Assembly: GCA_902566925.1 (NCBI GenBank)
Contig: CACFKO010000008.1
Location: 1 to 56,228, forward strand
Length of the DNA stretch: 56,228 nt
Reading direction: 5' to 3'
Source of the DNA: an uncultured Pelagibacteraceae bacterium
GTDB taxonomy: Bacteria > Pseudomonadota > Alphaproteobacteria > Pelagibacterales > Pelagibacteraceae
Below the pieces are notes generated by a model, which was not told the origin of the DNA, made no database searches, and saw only the letters and a list, made by a program, of their open reading frames with translations. A program made the position numbers and the translations under genes. Below are positions 45,989-54,565 of this stretch, in pieces. Each line of letters opens with the position of its first letter. Position 1 is the stretch's first letter.

Positions 45989-46908
45989 TTTATAATGTTG
46001 CAATAATAGGTTACGGATATTGGGGCCCTAAACTTGCAAGAAATTTTCAAAATTCAAATAATTTTAAAATTAAATATATAATTGATAAATCAAACAAAAA
46101 TCTATCTACTGCAAAAACAGATTTTCCTTTTGCAAAATTATATAAAGATTACACTCTAATTAAAAAAACTCATATAGATTTAGTTGTAATTGCCTCTCCA
46201 ACAAAATCTCATTTTTCAATAGCAAAGTATTTTTTGAATAAAACCCATGTTTTAGTTGAAAAACCACTTTCGATGAGTCTTCGAGAAGTTAAATTATTAG
46301 AACAAATTGCTAAAAAAAATAAAAAATTACTATTTGTTGATTATCCTTTTTTATTCTCTGGATCTATAAATTATATAAAAAAAACAATTCAATCACGAAA
46401 ATATGGCAACCTAATCGAAATTGAGTCTTTTAGAGAACAGGCGCCTATAAGAAAAGATTGCAATGTTGTCTGGGATCTAGCTGTTCATGATATATCTATT
46501 TTAAACTATTTGTTAAATCAGAATCCAAAAAAATGTAATTCACTAAAAATTAAAACCTCAAATACATCTTTAGCCGATACGGCCTATTTAAATTTAATTT
46601 ACAATAAAAAACTTAATGTTTTTATTAAAAATTCCTGGATCTCACCAATAAAGGTAAGATTAATGAAATTTAAGTTTAAAAAAGCTATTTTATATTGTGA
46701 TGAAAATGAAGGTGTACATAAAATTAAAATTTTTGTTAAAAATAAATCTGGTTCACAGTACAATATAAAAATGCCAGAAATTAACTTATTAGAACCCTTG
46801 TCTCAGTTGGTTAACTATATACATAGATCTATAGTTAATAAAAACAATAAGATATTTGAAAATAATCTAAATATAAACATAACTAAGACACTTGAAAAAT
46901 TAGTCTAA
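45985..46908 (+). CDS. Gfo/Idh/MocA-family nucleotide-sugar dehydrogenase candidate
   Basis: A 307-residue oxidoreductase with the nucleotide loop IIGYGYWGPKLARNF, the catalytic-region VEKPLSMS, and a C-terminal domain with WDLAVHDISILNYLL. The GYGYWGPN-like start is typical of WlbA and related enzymes that oxidise C3 of nucleotide sugars before transamination. It lies between the formyltransferase (4-base overlap) and aminotransferase (3-base gap), fitting a 3-keto sugar step. The substrate is inferred from context. Confidence 0.85.
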   Translation: MIYNVAIIGYGYWGPKLARNFQNSNNFKIKYIIDKSNKNLSTAKTDFPFAKLYKDYTLIKKTHIDLVVIASPTKSHFSIAKYFLNKTHVLVEKPLSMSLREVKLLEQIAKKNKKLLFVDYPFLFSGSINYIKKTIQSRKYGNLIEIESFREQAPIRKDCNVVWDLAVHDISILNYLLNQNPKKCNSLKIKTSNTSLADTAYLNLIYNKKLNVFIKNSWISPIKVRLMKFKFKKAILYCDENEGVHKIKIFVKNKSGSQYNIKMPEINLLEPLSQLVNYIHRSIVNKNNKIFENNLNINITKTLEKLV

Positions 46909-46911
46909 ACC

Positions 46912-48036
46912 ATGAAATTTACTGATGTAAATCCATTAACAAATTCTCAACAAAATAAAATAACTAAATCTATAATTTCCACTATTCGTAAAGGCGATTT
47001 TATATTAGGGAAAAATGTTAAAAAATTCGAAAAAAAATTTTCAAAATTATCAAATTCAAAGTATGCAGTGGGGTGTGCAACAGGTACTGACGCATTATTG
47101 CTAGCATTAAAGGCATTAAACTTAAAAAAAAATGATGAAGTAATCATTCCAGGAATGTCATACATATCAACAGGTCTTTGTGTGGCGTTAAATAATATTA
47201 AAATAGTATTTGCAGATATAAATGATGAAACTGGTTTAATTTCACTAGAAAACGTAAAAAAAAAGATATCAAAAAAAACGAAAGTGGTAATTCCTGTTAA
47301 TTTATATGGACAGAAAGTTGATATAAAACTTCTTAGAAAAATTGTTGGAAAAAAAATTTATATTATTGAGGATAGTGCCCAATCTCATTTCTCATATAGT
47401 TGTTATAATTGCAGAAATTATTTTAATAATATTTGCTGTAAAAAAGAAAGAAATCATCAATACTCAGATCTTTCTTGTTATAGTTTTTATCCGTCAAAAA
47501 ATTTAGGTGCTTACGGTGATGGCGGTATAATAACTACGAATAATTCCTCAATATATAACAAATTAAAAATTTTAAGAAATTTGGGCGCTATTAAAAAAAA
47601 TGTCCATGAATACGAAGGTCTTAATAGTAGATTAGATACAATCCAAGCCTCCATCTTATTAGAGAAAATTAAATATACTAATGATCATAATGATTATAGA
47701 AGAAAAATATCTTCTTTCTATGATGAAGAATTATCATTACTTGAGGAAGTTAAATTAACACAGTCTAAACCAGGCTCTTCGAGACATTTGTATGTGATTA
47801 GAGTAAAAAACAGAAATAAACTTGCTAAGTATTTAATAAAAAATAAAATTCCAGTTCAATATCATTATCCATATAGCTTAAATAAAGCTGGGGCTTTAAG
47901 AAAAAAAATTAAGAAAGTAAAATTAATTAATTCAGAAAAATGGGCCAAGGAATGTCTTAGTTTACCTCTATATCCATATATGCCTCTAAATGAGGCTAAG
48001 CGCGTAGTTAATTTTATAAAAAAATTTTATTATTAA
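46912..48036 (+). CDS. DegT/DnrJ/EryC1/StrS sugar aminotransferase with a Cys-rich insertion
   Basis: A 374-residue PLP enzyme that aminates keto-sugars. The sugar-aminotransferase motifs CATGTDALLLALKAL, EDSAQSH and FYPSKNLGAYGDGG (PLP-binding Lys196) are present. Between the second and third motifs, where relatives usually have a short turn, there is an insertion with Cys164, Cys167, Cys175, Cys176 and nearby Cys189. Its partner is probably the preceding dehydrogenase. It ends 60 bases before tRNA-Pro. Confidence 0.9.
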   Translation: MKFTDVNPLTNSQQNKITKSIISTIRKGDFILGKNVKKFEKKFSKLSNSKYAVGCATGTDALLLALKALNLKKNDEVIIPGMSYISTGLCVALNNIKIVFADINDETGLISLENVKKKISKKTKVVIPVNLYGQKVDIKLLRKIVGKKIYIIEDSAQSHFSYSCYNCRNYFNNICCKKERNHQYSDLSCYSFYPSKNLGAYGDGGIITTNNSSIYNKLKILRNLGAIKKNVHEYEGLNSRLDTIQASILLEKIKYTNDHNDYRRKISSFYDEELSLLEEVKLTQSKPGSSRHLYVIRVKNRNKLAKYLIKNKIPVQYHYPYSLNKAGALRKKIKKVKLINSEKWAKECLSLPLYPYMPLNEAKRVVNFIKKFYY

Positions 48037-48062
48037 TTAAATTAATTATTTATTCTGATGCT

Positions 48063-48084
48063 TATAGCGTATATATACACTATA
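48063..48084. repeat. 22-bp near-perfect inverted repeat before tRNA-Pro
   Basis: Arms TATAG-x-GTATA and TATAC-x-CTATA pair with a single mismatch (C against A) and no loop, 12 bases upstream of the tRNA. The right half merges with a TATAAA -10-like box (48081-48086) for the tRNA. It could be a protein-binding palindrome over the promoter; in AT-rich DNA part of the symmetry may be chance. Confidence 0.45.
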
Positions 48085-48096
48085 AAATTGAACTGA

Positions 48097-48173
<77 letters not shown>

Positions 48174-48177
48174 TTTT

Positions 48178-50400
48178 ATGAAAATAAACAAAGTAGTTAT
48201 TATTGGATCGGGAACTATGGGAAGCGGAATAGCAGCCCATCTATGTAATGCTAATATTCCAGTAGTATTATTAGATCTAAAAGATGAAATTGTTGAAAAA
48301 GCTCGAGAAAGAATATTAAAATCTAAACCTCCACTTTTATTTGAAAAATCTAAAATTGATGGATTAAAGATAGGAACTATTAATAAAAATTTTGATCAAG
48401 TTTCTGATGCAGATTGGATTATAGAAGCAGTTGTAGAAAGAATTGATATAAAGCATGATATATATAAAAAAATATTTGATAAAAGAAAGAAAAACTCTGT
48501 AGTATCATCTAATACATCCACAATTCCTCTTAAAATATTATCTCAAAAATTAAATGAAAATGATAAAAGGGATTTTTGTATAACACATTTTTTTAATCCA
48601 GTTAGATACATGGGACTTCTTGAAATCGTCAGAGAAGAAAACAATGATAAAAATAAAATAGAATTACTAAAAGATTTTTGTGAAAAGAATTTAGGAAAAG
48701 GTGTAATTGTATGTGGTGATACACCTGGTTTTTTAGGAAATAGAATTGGAGTTTATTCAATGCAAATTGCTATGACCGAAGCAATCTCAATGAAACTTTC
48801 TATAGAAGAAGCAGATGCTGTGTTTGGAAGGCCAATGGGAATTCCAAAAACAGGAGTTTTTGCTTTATACGATTTAATTGGTATTGATTTAATGTCAGAC
48901 GTTCTTAAAAGTTTTAAAAAAGAATTGGATCCAAAAGATGATTTTCAAAATGTAGTAGATGGAATACCAATTATAAAAACATTAATTGACAAAGGATATA
49001 CTGGACGAAAAGGCAAGGGTGGTTTTTATAGAATAAATAAAGAAAACAACAATAAGATCCTCGAAGCTCTTGATATAGATAAAAACTCATACTCTCCATC
49101 AAAAAAAATTGAGCTAAATATCGAAAAGGTAAATCTTTTAAAATTAATTAATAGAAATGATAAGTATGGAAAATATGCATGGTCAGTAATATCAAAAATA
49201 ATTTTATATTCATCATCTTTAGTACCCCAGATAACAAAAGAGTATAATGACATAGACGAAGCACTTAGGCTTGGATTCAATTGGTCTATGGGGCCTTTTG
49301 AAATGTTAGAGTCGATTGGTTTGGATAATTTTTTTACCAAAATTGGTAATACCGAATTAAATCCTTTCCTTCAAAATCTAAAAAATAAAAAACTTAAAAA
49401 TTTTTATGATGAACGTCAAAAATATACTAACATTGAAACATTAGGAAAAATAAAAAAATCTGTAACAAAAATAGATAAAAATGAATCTGCAGAAATTTTT
49501 CGATTCAATGATTTTAATATTGTTGAGTTTAATACCAAAGCAAATGCTTTAGACTATAATTCTATGGATGCATTAATGAACGCTACCGACAAACCCCTGA
49601 TTATAATAAATGAAAGTATGCAATTTTCAGCAGGTGTTAATCTTAATTATGTGATGGAATTTGTTAAAAAAGGAGATATGAAATCCGTTGAAAAATTCAT
49701 AAAGTATTTTCAAAAAACATGTAAACATTTAAAATATTGTGAAAATCCAGTTATATCTGCACCATCTGGTCTAGCTCTTGGCGGCGGCGAAGAAGTATTG
49801 TTGCAAAGCAATTATGTGGTATCTCATACTAATATAGTTATGGGTCTTGTTGAAACTATTGTTGGATTGGTTCCAGCGGGAGGTGGTTGTAAAGAGCTTT
49901 TGTGGCGTTGGACACAAACTAATGAGTCAAAAAATGATCCAGATTTCGCATCACTTAAAGTATTTGACATTATTGGATATGCAAAAACAGCTTCATCACC
50001 TCAAGAAGCAAAACCTCTTTTATTTTTAAACAAAAACCACGAAGTTATTATTAACCGAAATAACCTTTTTGGAGTAGCTAGAAAATTTATCGAAAAAAAT
50101 AAAGATTTTAACCCCCCTATAAAATGTAAATTTAAATTATCAGGGAAACAAGTGAGACAAAAAATGCAAAAGAAACTTGATGAATTATATAATAATAAAA
50201 AGATTTTAGACCATGGTATGGTAGTTGGTAAGGAATTAGCATATGTATTGAGTGGTGGAGATACTGAAAAAAATAAAGAAATTTCCGAGGATCAAATGTA
50301 TAATCTAGAATTAAATAGTTTTATGAAATTATTAGATACTAAAAGTACTCAGAGTAGAATTGTTCATACTTTAAAAACAGGAAAACCACTTATAAACTAA
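48178..50400 (+). CDS. 3-Hydroxyacyl-CoA dehydrogenase/enoyl-CoA hydratase fusion (FadN-type order)
   Basis: A 740-residue beta-oxidation enzyme. Residues about 1-310 are the NAD-binding dehydrogenase (VVIGSGTMGSGIAAHL, SSNTSTIPL, THFFNPVRYM), then the dehydrogenase C-domain, and about 445-740 the crotonase domain (SAGVNLNY, SGLALGGGEE, LVETIVGLVPAGGG) with both catalytic Glu positions retained. This order is that of FadN, the reverse of Escherichia coli FadB. The ATG at 48178 follows the tRNA; an earlier ATG at 48130 lies inside it and is rejected. No thiolase is adjacent. The acyl-CoA dehydrogenase starts directly after the stop. Confidence 0.93.
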   Translation: MKINKVVIIGSGTMGSGIAAHLCNANIPVVLLDLKDEIVEKARERILKSKPPLLFEKSKIDGLKIGTINKNFDQVSDADWIIEAVVERIDIKHDIYKKIFDKRKKNSVVSSNTSTIPLKILSQKLNENDKRDFCITHFFNPVRYMGLLEIVREENNDKNKIELLKDFCEKNLGKGVIVCGDTPGFLGNRIGVYSMQIAMTEAISMKLSIEEADAVFGRPMGIPKTGVFALYDLIGIDLMSDVLKSFKKELDPKDDFQNVVDGIPIIKTLIDKGYTGRKGKGGFYRINKENNNKILEALDIDKNSYSPSKKIELNIEKVNLLKLINRNDKYGKYAWSVISKIILYSSSLVPQITKEYNDIDEALRLGFNWSMGPFEMLESIGLDNFFTKIGNTELNPFLQNLKNKKLKNFYDERQKYTNIETLGKIKKSVTKIDKNESAEIFRFNDFNIVEFNTKANALDYNSMDALMNATDKPLIIINESMQFSAGVNLNYVMEFVKKGDMKSVEKFIKYFQKTCKHLKYCENPVISAPSGLALGGGEEVLLQSNYVVSHTNIVMGLVETIVGLVPAGGGCKELLWRWTQTNESKNDPDFASLKVFDIIGYAKTASSPQEAKPLLFLNKNHEVIINRNNLFGVARKFIEKNKDFNPPIKCKFKLSGKQVRQKMQKKLDELYNNKKILDHGMVVGKELAYVLSGGDTEKNKEISEDQMYNLELNSFMKLLDTKSTQSRIVHTLKTGKPLIN

Positions 50401-52161
50401 ATGCCTATATATAATGCACCAGTAGAAGAAATGATGTTCTTATTTGATCACTTAAAAGATAATAAAAACTATAAAGAAATTGATAAATATAAAGATATAA
50501 ATTCTGATTTAGTTAAAGATGTTTTACAACAAGCTGCTAAAATTAATCAGGAACTAATTTTACCTCTAGCTAAGATAGGAGATGAAAAACCCTGTGTTTA
50601 CGAAAATGGAATAGTTCGATCTCCACCAGGCTATAAAGAAGCTTATAAGAAATTTATTGAAGACGGGTGGACATCTTTGTCTTGCGATCCAAAATACGGT
50701 GGTCAAGGTATGCCAAAAACTGTGAGTACGTTCTTTGAAGAGATGCTTTCATCTTCGAGTCTTTCCTTCAAGCTTTATAGTGAATTAAGTATTGGAGCAT
50801 ATAACTGTATTTTACATCATGCTGATGAAAAAATTAAAAATAAATATTTACCAAAAATTGTCGAGGGCAAATGGAGCGGAACTATGTGTTTAACCGAGTC
50901 TCACTGTGGAACAGATTTAGGACTCTTAAAAACAAAAGCTGTTAAGCAAAAAGATAATTCATACAAGATAACAGGACAAAAAATTTTTATAACCTCAGGT
51001 GACCATGACTTAACAGAAAATATAATACATTTAGTATTAGCAAGAGTCCCTGGGTCTCCATCTGGAACAAAGGGTATTAGTTTATTTCTTGTTCCTAAAT
51101 TTGTTGTTAAAGATGATGGATCAATTGGTCCAAGAAATGGAGTTAACACAGGATCGATAGAAACAAAAATGGGAATTAAAGGATCTCCAACTTGTGTTCT
51201 GAACTTTGAAGATGCAACTGGTTATATGATAGGACCAGAAAATAAGGGTTTGAGCTCAATGTTCACTATGATGAACTTAGAAAGAATTGTTGTGGGCATT
51301 CAAGGTTTAGGTATCTCAGAAACAGCATACCAAAATGCACTTTCATACGCGAAAGAGAGAAAGCAGGGCAAGGCAAACAATAGCAATAATAAAGATGCAG
51401 ATTTAATAATAAAGCACGCAGACATCAGAAGAAGTTTAATGAACATGAAATCATTAATTGAAGGACAAAGATCTTTAGCTTTTTGGGTATCTCAACAAAT
51501 AGATGTTAGTTTAAATCATTCAGATTCAACAATTAAAAAAAATGCTAATGATATGGTTTCTATGATGACGCCACTTATAAAATCTTTTTTTACAGATATT
51601 GGAATGGAAATAACAAATGATGCAATTCAAGTCTTTGGTGGTTATGGTTACACGAAAGATCAAGGAATTGAGCAATTATTTAGAGATAATAGAATAACTC
51701 CAATTTATGAAGGAACAAACTCAGTCCAAGCTATTGATTTAGTTTATAGAAAAATTCTTAACAATAAAATTTATGATAACTATATAGCTCAAATTACAAA
51801 AGAGGTTCAAGAGTATGATAAAAATAAAGAACTAACATTATTTGTTCAAAAATTTCAAAAATATATTGAACTTATAAATAATTTTACATCTTGGCTTATT
51901 GAAAAAAATAAAAACTCAAAAGATGATGTTAGTGCTGCTTGTAATGATTATCTGAAGGTTTTAGGTTATTTAGGTTTGGCTCATTCTTGGTTAAAGATTC
52001 TTAAAGTTAGTTATGATAAATACGATACAAATAAACTATTTTTTGAAGATAAAATTAATACAGCAAAGTATTACTTTGATAAAATTCTACCAAGAGCTCA
52101 AAGTCATTATTTATCAGCAGTTACTGGAAGTGAAAGTTTGATGAAAACTAATTTTAATTAA
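50401..52161 (+). CDS. Large acyl-CoA dehydrogenase (DmdC/FadE-like)
   Basis: A 586-residue FAD enzyme of the long acyl-CoA dehydrogenase group with an extra C-terminal domain. The N-terminal APVEEMMFLFDHL, GWTSLSCDPKYGGQGMP, the FAD segment MCLTESHCGTDLG, FGGYGYTKDQGIEQLFRD and the catalytic Glu in IYEGTNSVQAIDL are clear. This size and architecture match DmdC (methylmercaptopropionyl-CoA dehydrogenase) as well as alphaproteobacterial FadE-like enzymes. The downstream DmdB-like ligase favours a DMSP role, but a fatty-acid role is not excluded. Confidence 0.9.
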   Translation: MPIYNAPVEEMMFLFDHLKDNKNYKEIDKYKDINSDLVKDVLQQAAKINQELILPLAKIGDEKPCVYENGIVRSPPGYKEAYKKFIEDGWTSLSCDPKYGGQGMPKTVSTFFEEMLSSSSLSFKLYSELSIGAYNCILHHADEKIKNKYLPKIVEGKWSGTMCLTESHCGTDLGLLKTKAVKQKDNSYKITGQKIFITSGDHDLTENIIHLVLARVPGSPSGTKGISLFLVPKFVVKDDGSIGPRNGVNTGSIETKMGIKGSPTCVLNFEDATGYMIGPENKGLSSMFTMMNLERIVVGIQGLGISETAYQNALSYAKERKQGKANNSNNKDADLIIKHADIRRSLMNMKSLIEGQRSLAFWVSQQIDVSLNHSDSTIKKNANDMVSMMTPLIKSFFTDIGMEITNDAIQVFGGYGYTKDQGIEQLFRDNRITPIYEGTNSVQAIDLVYRKILNNKIYDNYIAQITKEVQEYDKNKELTLFVQKFQKYIELINNFTSWLIEKNKNSKDDVSAACNDYLKVLGYLGLAHSWLKILKVSYDKYDTNKLFFEDKINTAKYYFDKILPRAQSHYLSAVTGSESLMKTNFN

Positions 52162-52163
52162 AT

Positions 52164-53792
52164 ATGAATTCTTACAATACAAACTTAAATAAAAATAATG
52201 CTAACTTTGTTCCCTTAACACCTCTTTCATTTTTGAAAAGAGCAAATGATATTTATCCTAATTATGAAGCAATAATTTATGAGGACCGTAAATATACGTG
52301 GAGTGAGGTTTATAAAAGATGTATAAAATTTGCAAGCGCCCTAGAAAAGATCGGAATTAAAAAAGGAGATACAGTTTCTTTTTTAGCTTTTAATACACCT
52401 GAGATTTTTGAAGCACATTATTCAGTTCCTATGACAGGTGCAGTATTAAATACTATAAATATTAGATTAGACGCTAAAACAATTGCTTATATATTAGATC
52501 ATAGTGAAGCCAAGGTTCTAGTTGTTGATAGGCAGCTTCATGTGGAGGTAAAAAAAGCACTAACTAATTTAAAAAAGAAAATCATAATAATTGACATTAA
52601 TGACAAGTATGCTGATCAATCAAAATTAGAAAAAATTGGTGATTTAGAATATGAAGAATTTTTAAAAAGTGGTGATGAAAATTATGTTTGGAAAATGCCG
52701 GATGATGAGTGGCAAGCAATTTCATTAAGCTATACTTCTGGAACAACAGGAAATCCAAAAGGTGTTGTGTATCATCACAGGGGTGCTTATTTAATGTCCA
52801 CTGGTAGTGCTACTGCATGGAATATGCCAAATAGATTAAATTTTTTAACTGTAGTACCTATGTTTCATTGCAACGGATGGTGCTATCCCTGGACTGTCCC
52901 TATGCTAAATGGACGTACAATTTGTTTGCGAAGTATCGATGTTAAGAAAATCTTTAAATTAATAGATAAATATAATGTAACTCATTTTGGGGGCGCGCCT
53001 ATTGTTTTAAATATGATTACAGGAGCTCCTGAAAGCGAAAGAGGAAAATTAAAACAAAAAGTTTATGTATTAACTGCAGGCGCTCCACCTCCAAGTATTA
53101 TTTTTAAAAAAATGAAGAGTCTTGGCTTTGAAGTTATGCACGTTTACGGTTTAACAGAAACCTATGGTCATGTAACACAATGTGCGTGGAATGATGGTTG
53201 GAATAAATTAGATGAGGAAAAACAAAATGAAATTAAAGCTAGACAGGGAGTAAGGTATCCTAATACAGAAGGTGTTACAATTATGGATCCTAAAACAATG
53301 AAAATAGTACCAAGTGATGGAAAAACAATTGGAGAAATAATGATAAGAGGAAACGTAGTAATGAAAGGTTACTTTAAAGATAAAGATGCAACTGATAAGG
53401 CAATGAAAAATGGATGGTTTCATACTGGAGATTTGGCGGTTATGCACCCAGATGGTTATGTCAAAATACAAGATAGATCAAAAGATATAATTATATCTGG
53501 AGGTGAAAATATATCCTCTATTGAAATTGAAAACACATTGGCAAAACATCCCTCTGTATCAATTGCAGCAGTGGTAGCAAAACCTGACGAGAAATGGGGT
53601 GAGGTACCCTGTGCATTTATTGAAACAGTTAAAGACAAACCAGTTACAGAAAAAGAATTAATTTCTTTTTGTAAAGAAACTCTCGCTGGATTTAAAGTAC
53701 CTAAAAAAGTTGAATTTTGTGAACTCCCAAAAACATCTACGGGAAAAATTCAAAAATTTGAATTAAGAAAAAAGGCTAAGGAAATAAATTGA
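52164..53792 (+). CDS. AMP-forming acyl-CoA ligase (DmdB/FadD-like)
   Basis: A 542-residue adenylate-forming ligase with LTPLSFLKRANDIYPNYEA, the phosphate loop SYTSGTTGNPKGVVYHH, VYGLTETYG, TGDLAVMHPDGYVKIQDRSKD and the catalytic Lys motif PKTSTGKIQKFELR. The 'LTPLSFLxRA' N-terminus is shared by DmdB (methylmercaptopropionate-CoA ligase) and medium-chain acyl-CoA ligases. It lies 2 bases after the dehydrogenase, so activation and dehydrogenation of one acid are probably linked. Stop overlaps the next start as TTGA. Confidence 0.92.
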   Translation: MNSYNTNLNKNNANFVPLTPLSFLKRANDIYPNYEAIIYEDRKYTWSEVYKRCIKFASALEKIGIKKGDTVSFLAFNTPEIFEAHYSVPMTGAVLNTINIRLDAKTIAYILDHSEAKVLVVDRQLHVEVKKALTNLKKKIIIIDINDKYADQSKLEKIGDLEYEEFLKSGDENYVWKMPDDEWQAISLSYTSGTTGNPKGVVYHHRGAYLMSTGSATAWNMPNRLNFLTVVPMFHCNGWCYPWTVPMLNGRTICLRSIDVKKIFKLIDKYNVTHFGGAPIVLNMITGAPESERGKLKQKVYVLTAGAPPPSIIFKKMKSLGFEVMHVYGLTETYGHVTQCAWNDGWNKLDEEKQNEIKARQGVRYPNTEGVTIMDPKTMKIVPSDGKTIGEIMIRGNVVMKGYFKDKDATDKAMKNGWFHTGDLAVMHPDGYVKIQDRSKDIIISGGENISSIEIENTLAKHPSVSIAAVVAKPDEKWGEVPCAFIETVKDKPVTEKELISFCKETLAGFKVPKKVEFCELPKTSTGKIQKFELRKKAKEIN

Positions 53793-54565
53793 TCTTTGAA
53801 GTAGAAAAGAAAAAGGTCTTCTCTTCAGATGTTGGCCAACCATTTGATAAAAATAAAGAATCTATAATACTTCTTCATGGTAGTGGTCAATCGCATGTAG
53901 TTTGGTCATTAACAGATCAATATTTATCAGACCAAGGATATAATGTTTTTACTTTAGATTTACCTGGCCACGGAAACTCTGAGGGAGATAGTTTAAAATC
54001 AATCGAAGAGATGGCTGATTGGCTTGATAAAGTTGTTACTAATATTGGCATTAAGAATCTAAGTATACTCGGACATTCTCAAGGTTGCTTGGTTTCTCTT
54101 GAATATGCAAATAAATTTCCTAAAAAAATAAAAAAATTAATATTTGTTGCAGGTTCTTATGAAATCCCGGTTAACAATAGTTTAATTGATTTAGCTCTCT
54201 CCGGTGATATGGAGTCATTAAATTTAATGATGAAGTGGGGTTACGGATATTCAAAACAATTTATTGGAGGAAACCCGCTTCAAAAAATATTAAATTCTTC
54301 CAGAGAAGTAAGAGAAGTTTTGGCTGTCGATTTAAAAGCGTGTAATAATTACAAAAATGGAATTAATGCAGTCAAAAAAATTACGTGTCCTTCACTTTTT
54401 ATATTTGGTGAATTAGATAAAATGATTAAACTAGAAAAAGGTAAAAGATTTTCAAGTTTAGTACCTGGGTCAGAAACTTATATCATTAAAGATTGTGGTC
54501 ACATGATAATACTTGAGAATCCTTTTGAAATGAGGGAAAAAATTGCTGGATTTTTAAAATTATGA
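53789..54565 (+). CDS. Alpha/beta-hydrolase
   Basis: A 258-residue alpha/beta-hydrolase with the oxyanion HG motif LLHGSGQSHVVW, nucleophile Ser in LGHSQGCL, acid in FGELDKM and His in DCGHMIILENP. The TTG start overlaps the ligase stop (TTGA) and puts the first strand in the usual place. The substrate is unknown; in this operon an ester or CoA-thioester is plausible. It overlaps metG by 4 bases. Confidence 0.85.
   Translation: MIFEVEKKKVFSSDVGQPFDKNKESIILLHGSGQSHVVWSLTDQYLSDQGYNVFTLDLPGHGNSEGDSLKSIEEMADWLDKVVTNIGIKNLSILGHSQGCLVSLEYANKFPKKIKKLIFVAGSYEIPVNNSLIDLALSGDMESLNLMMKWGYGYSKQFIGGNPLQKILNSSREVREVLAVDLKACNNYKNGINAVKKITCPSLFIFGELDKMIKLEKGKRFSSLVPGSETYIIKDCGHMIILENPFEMREKIAGFLKL

Noticed and set aside
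48178..50400. Dehydrogenase-first domain order as a rearrangement or frameshift
   Set aside because: The reading frame is continuous and this order is known from FadN-type enzymes.
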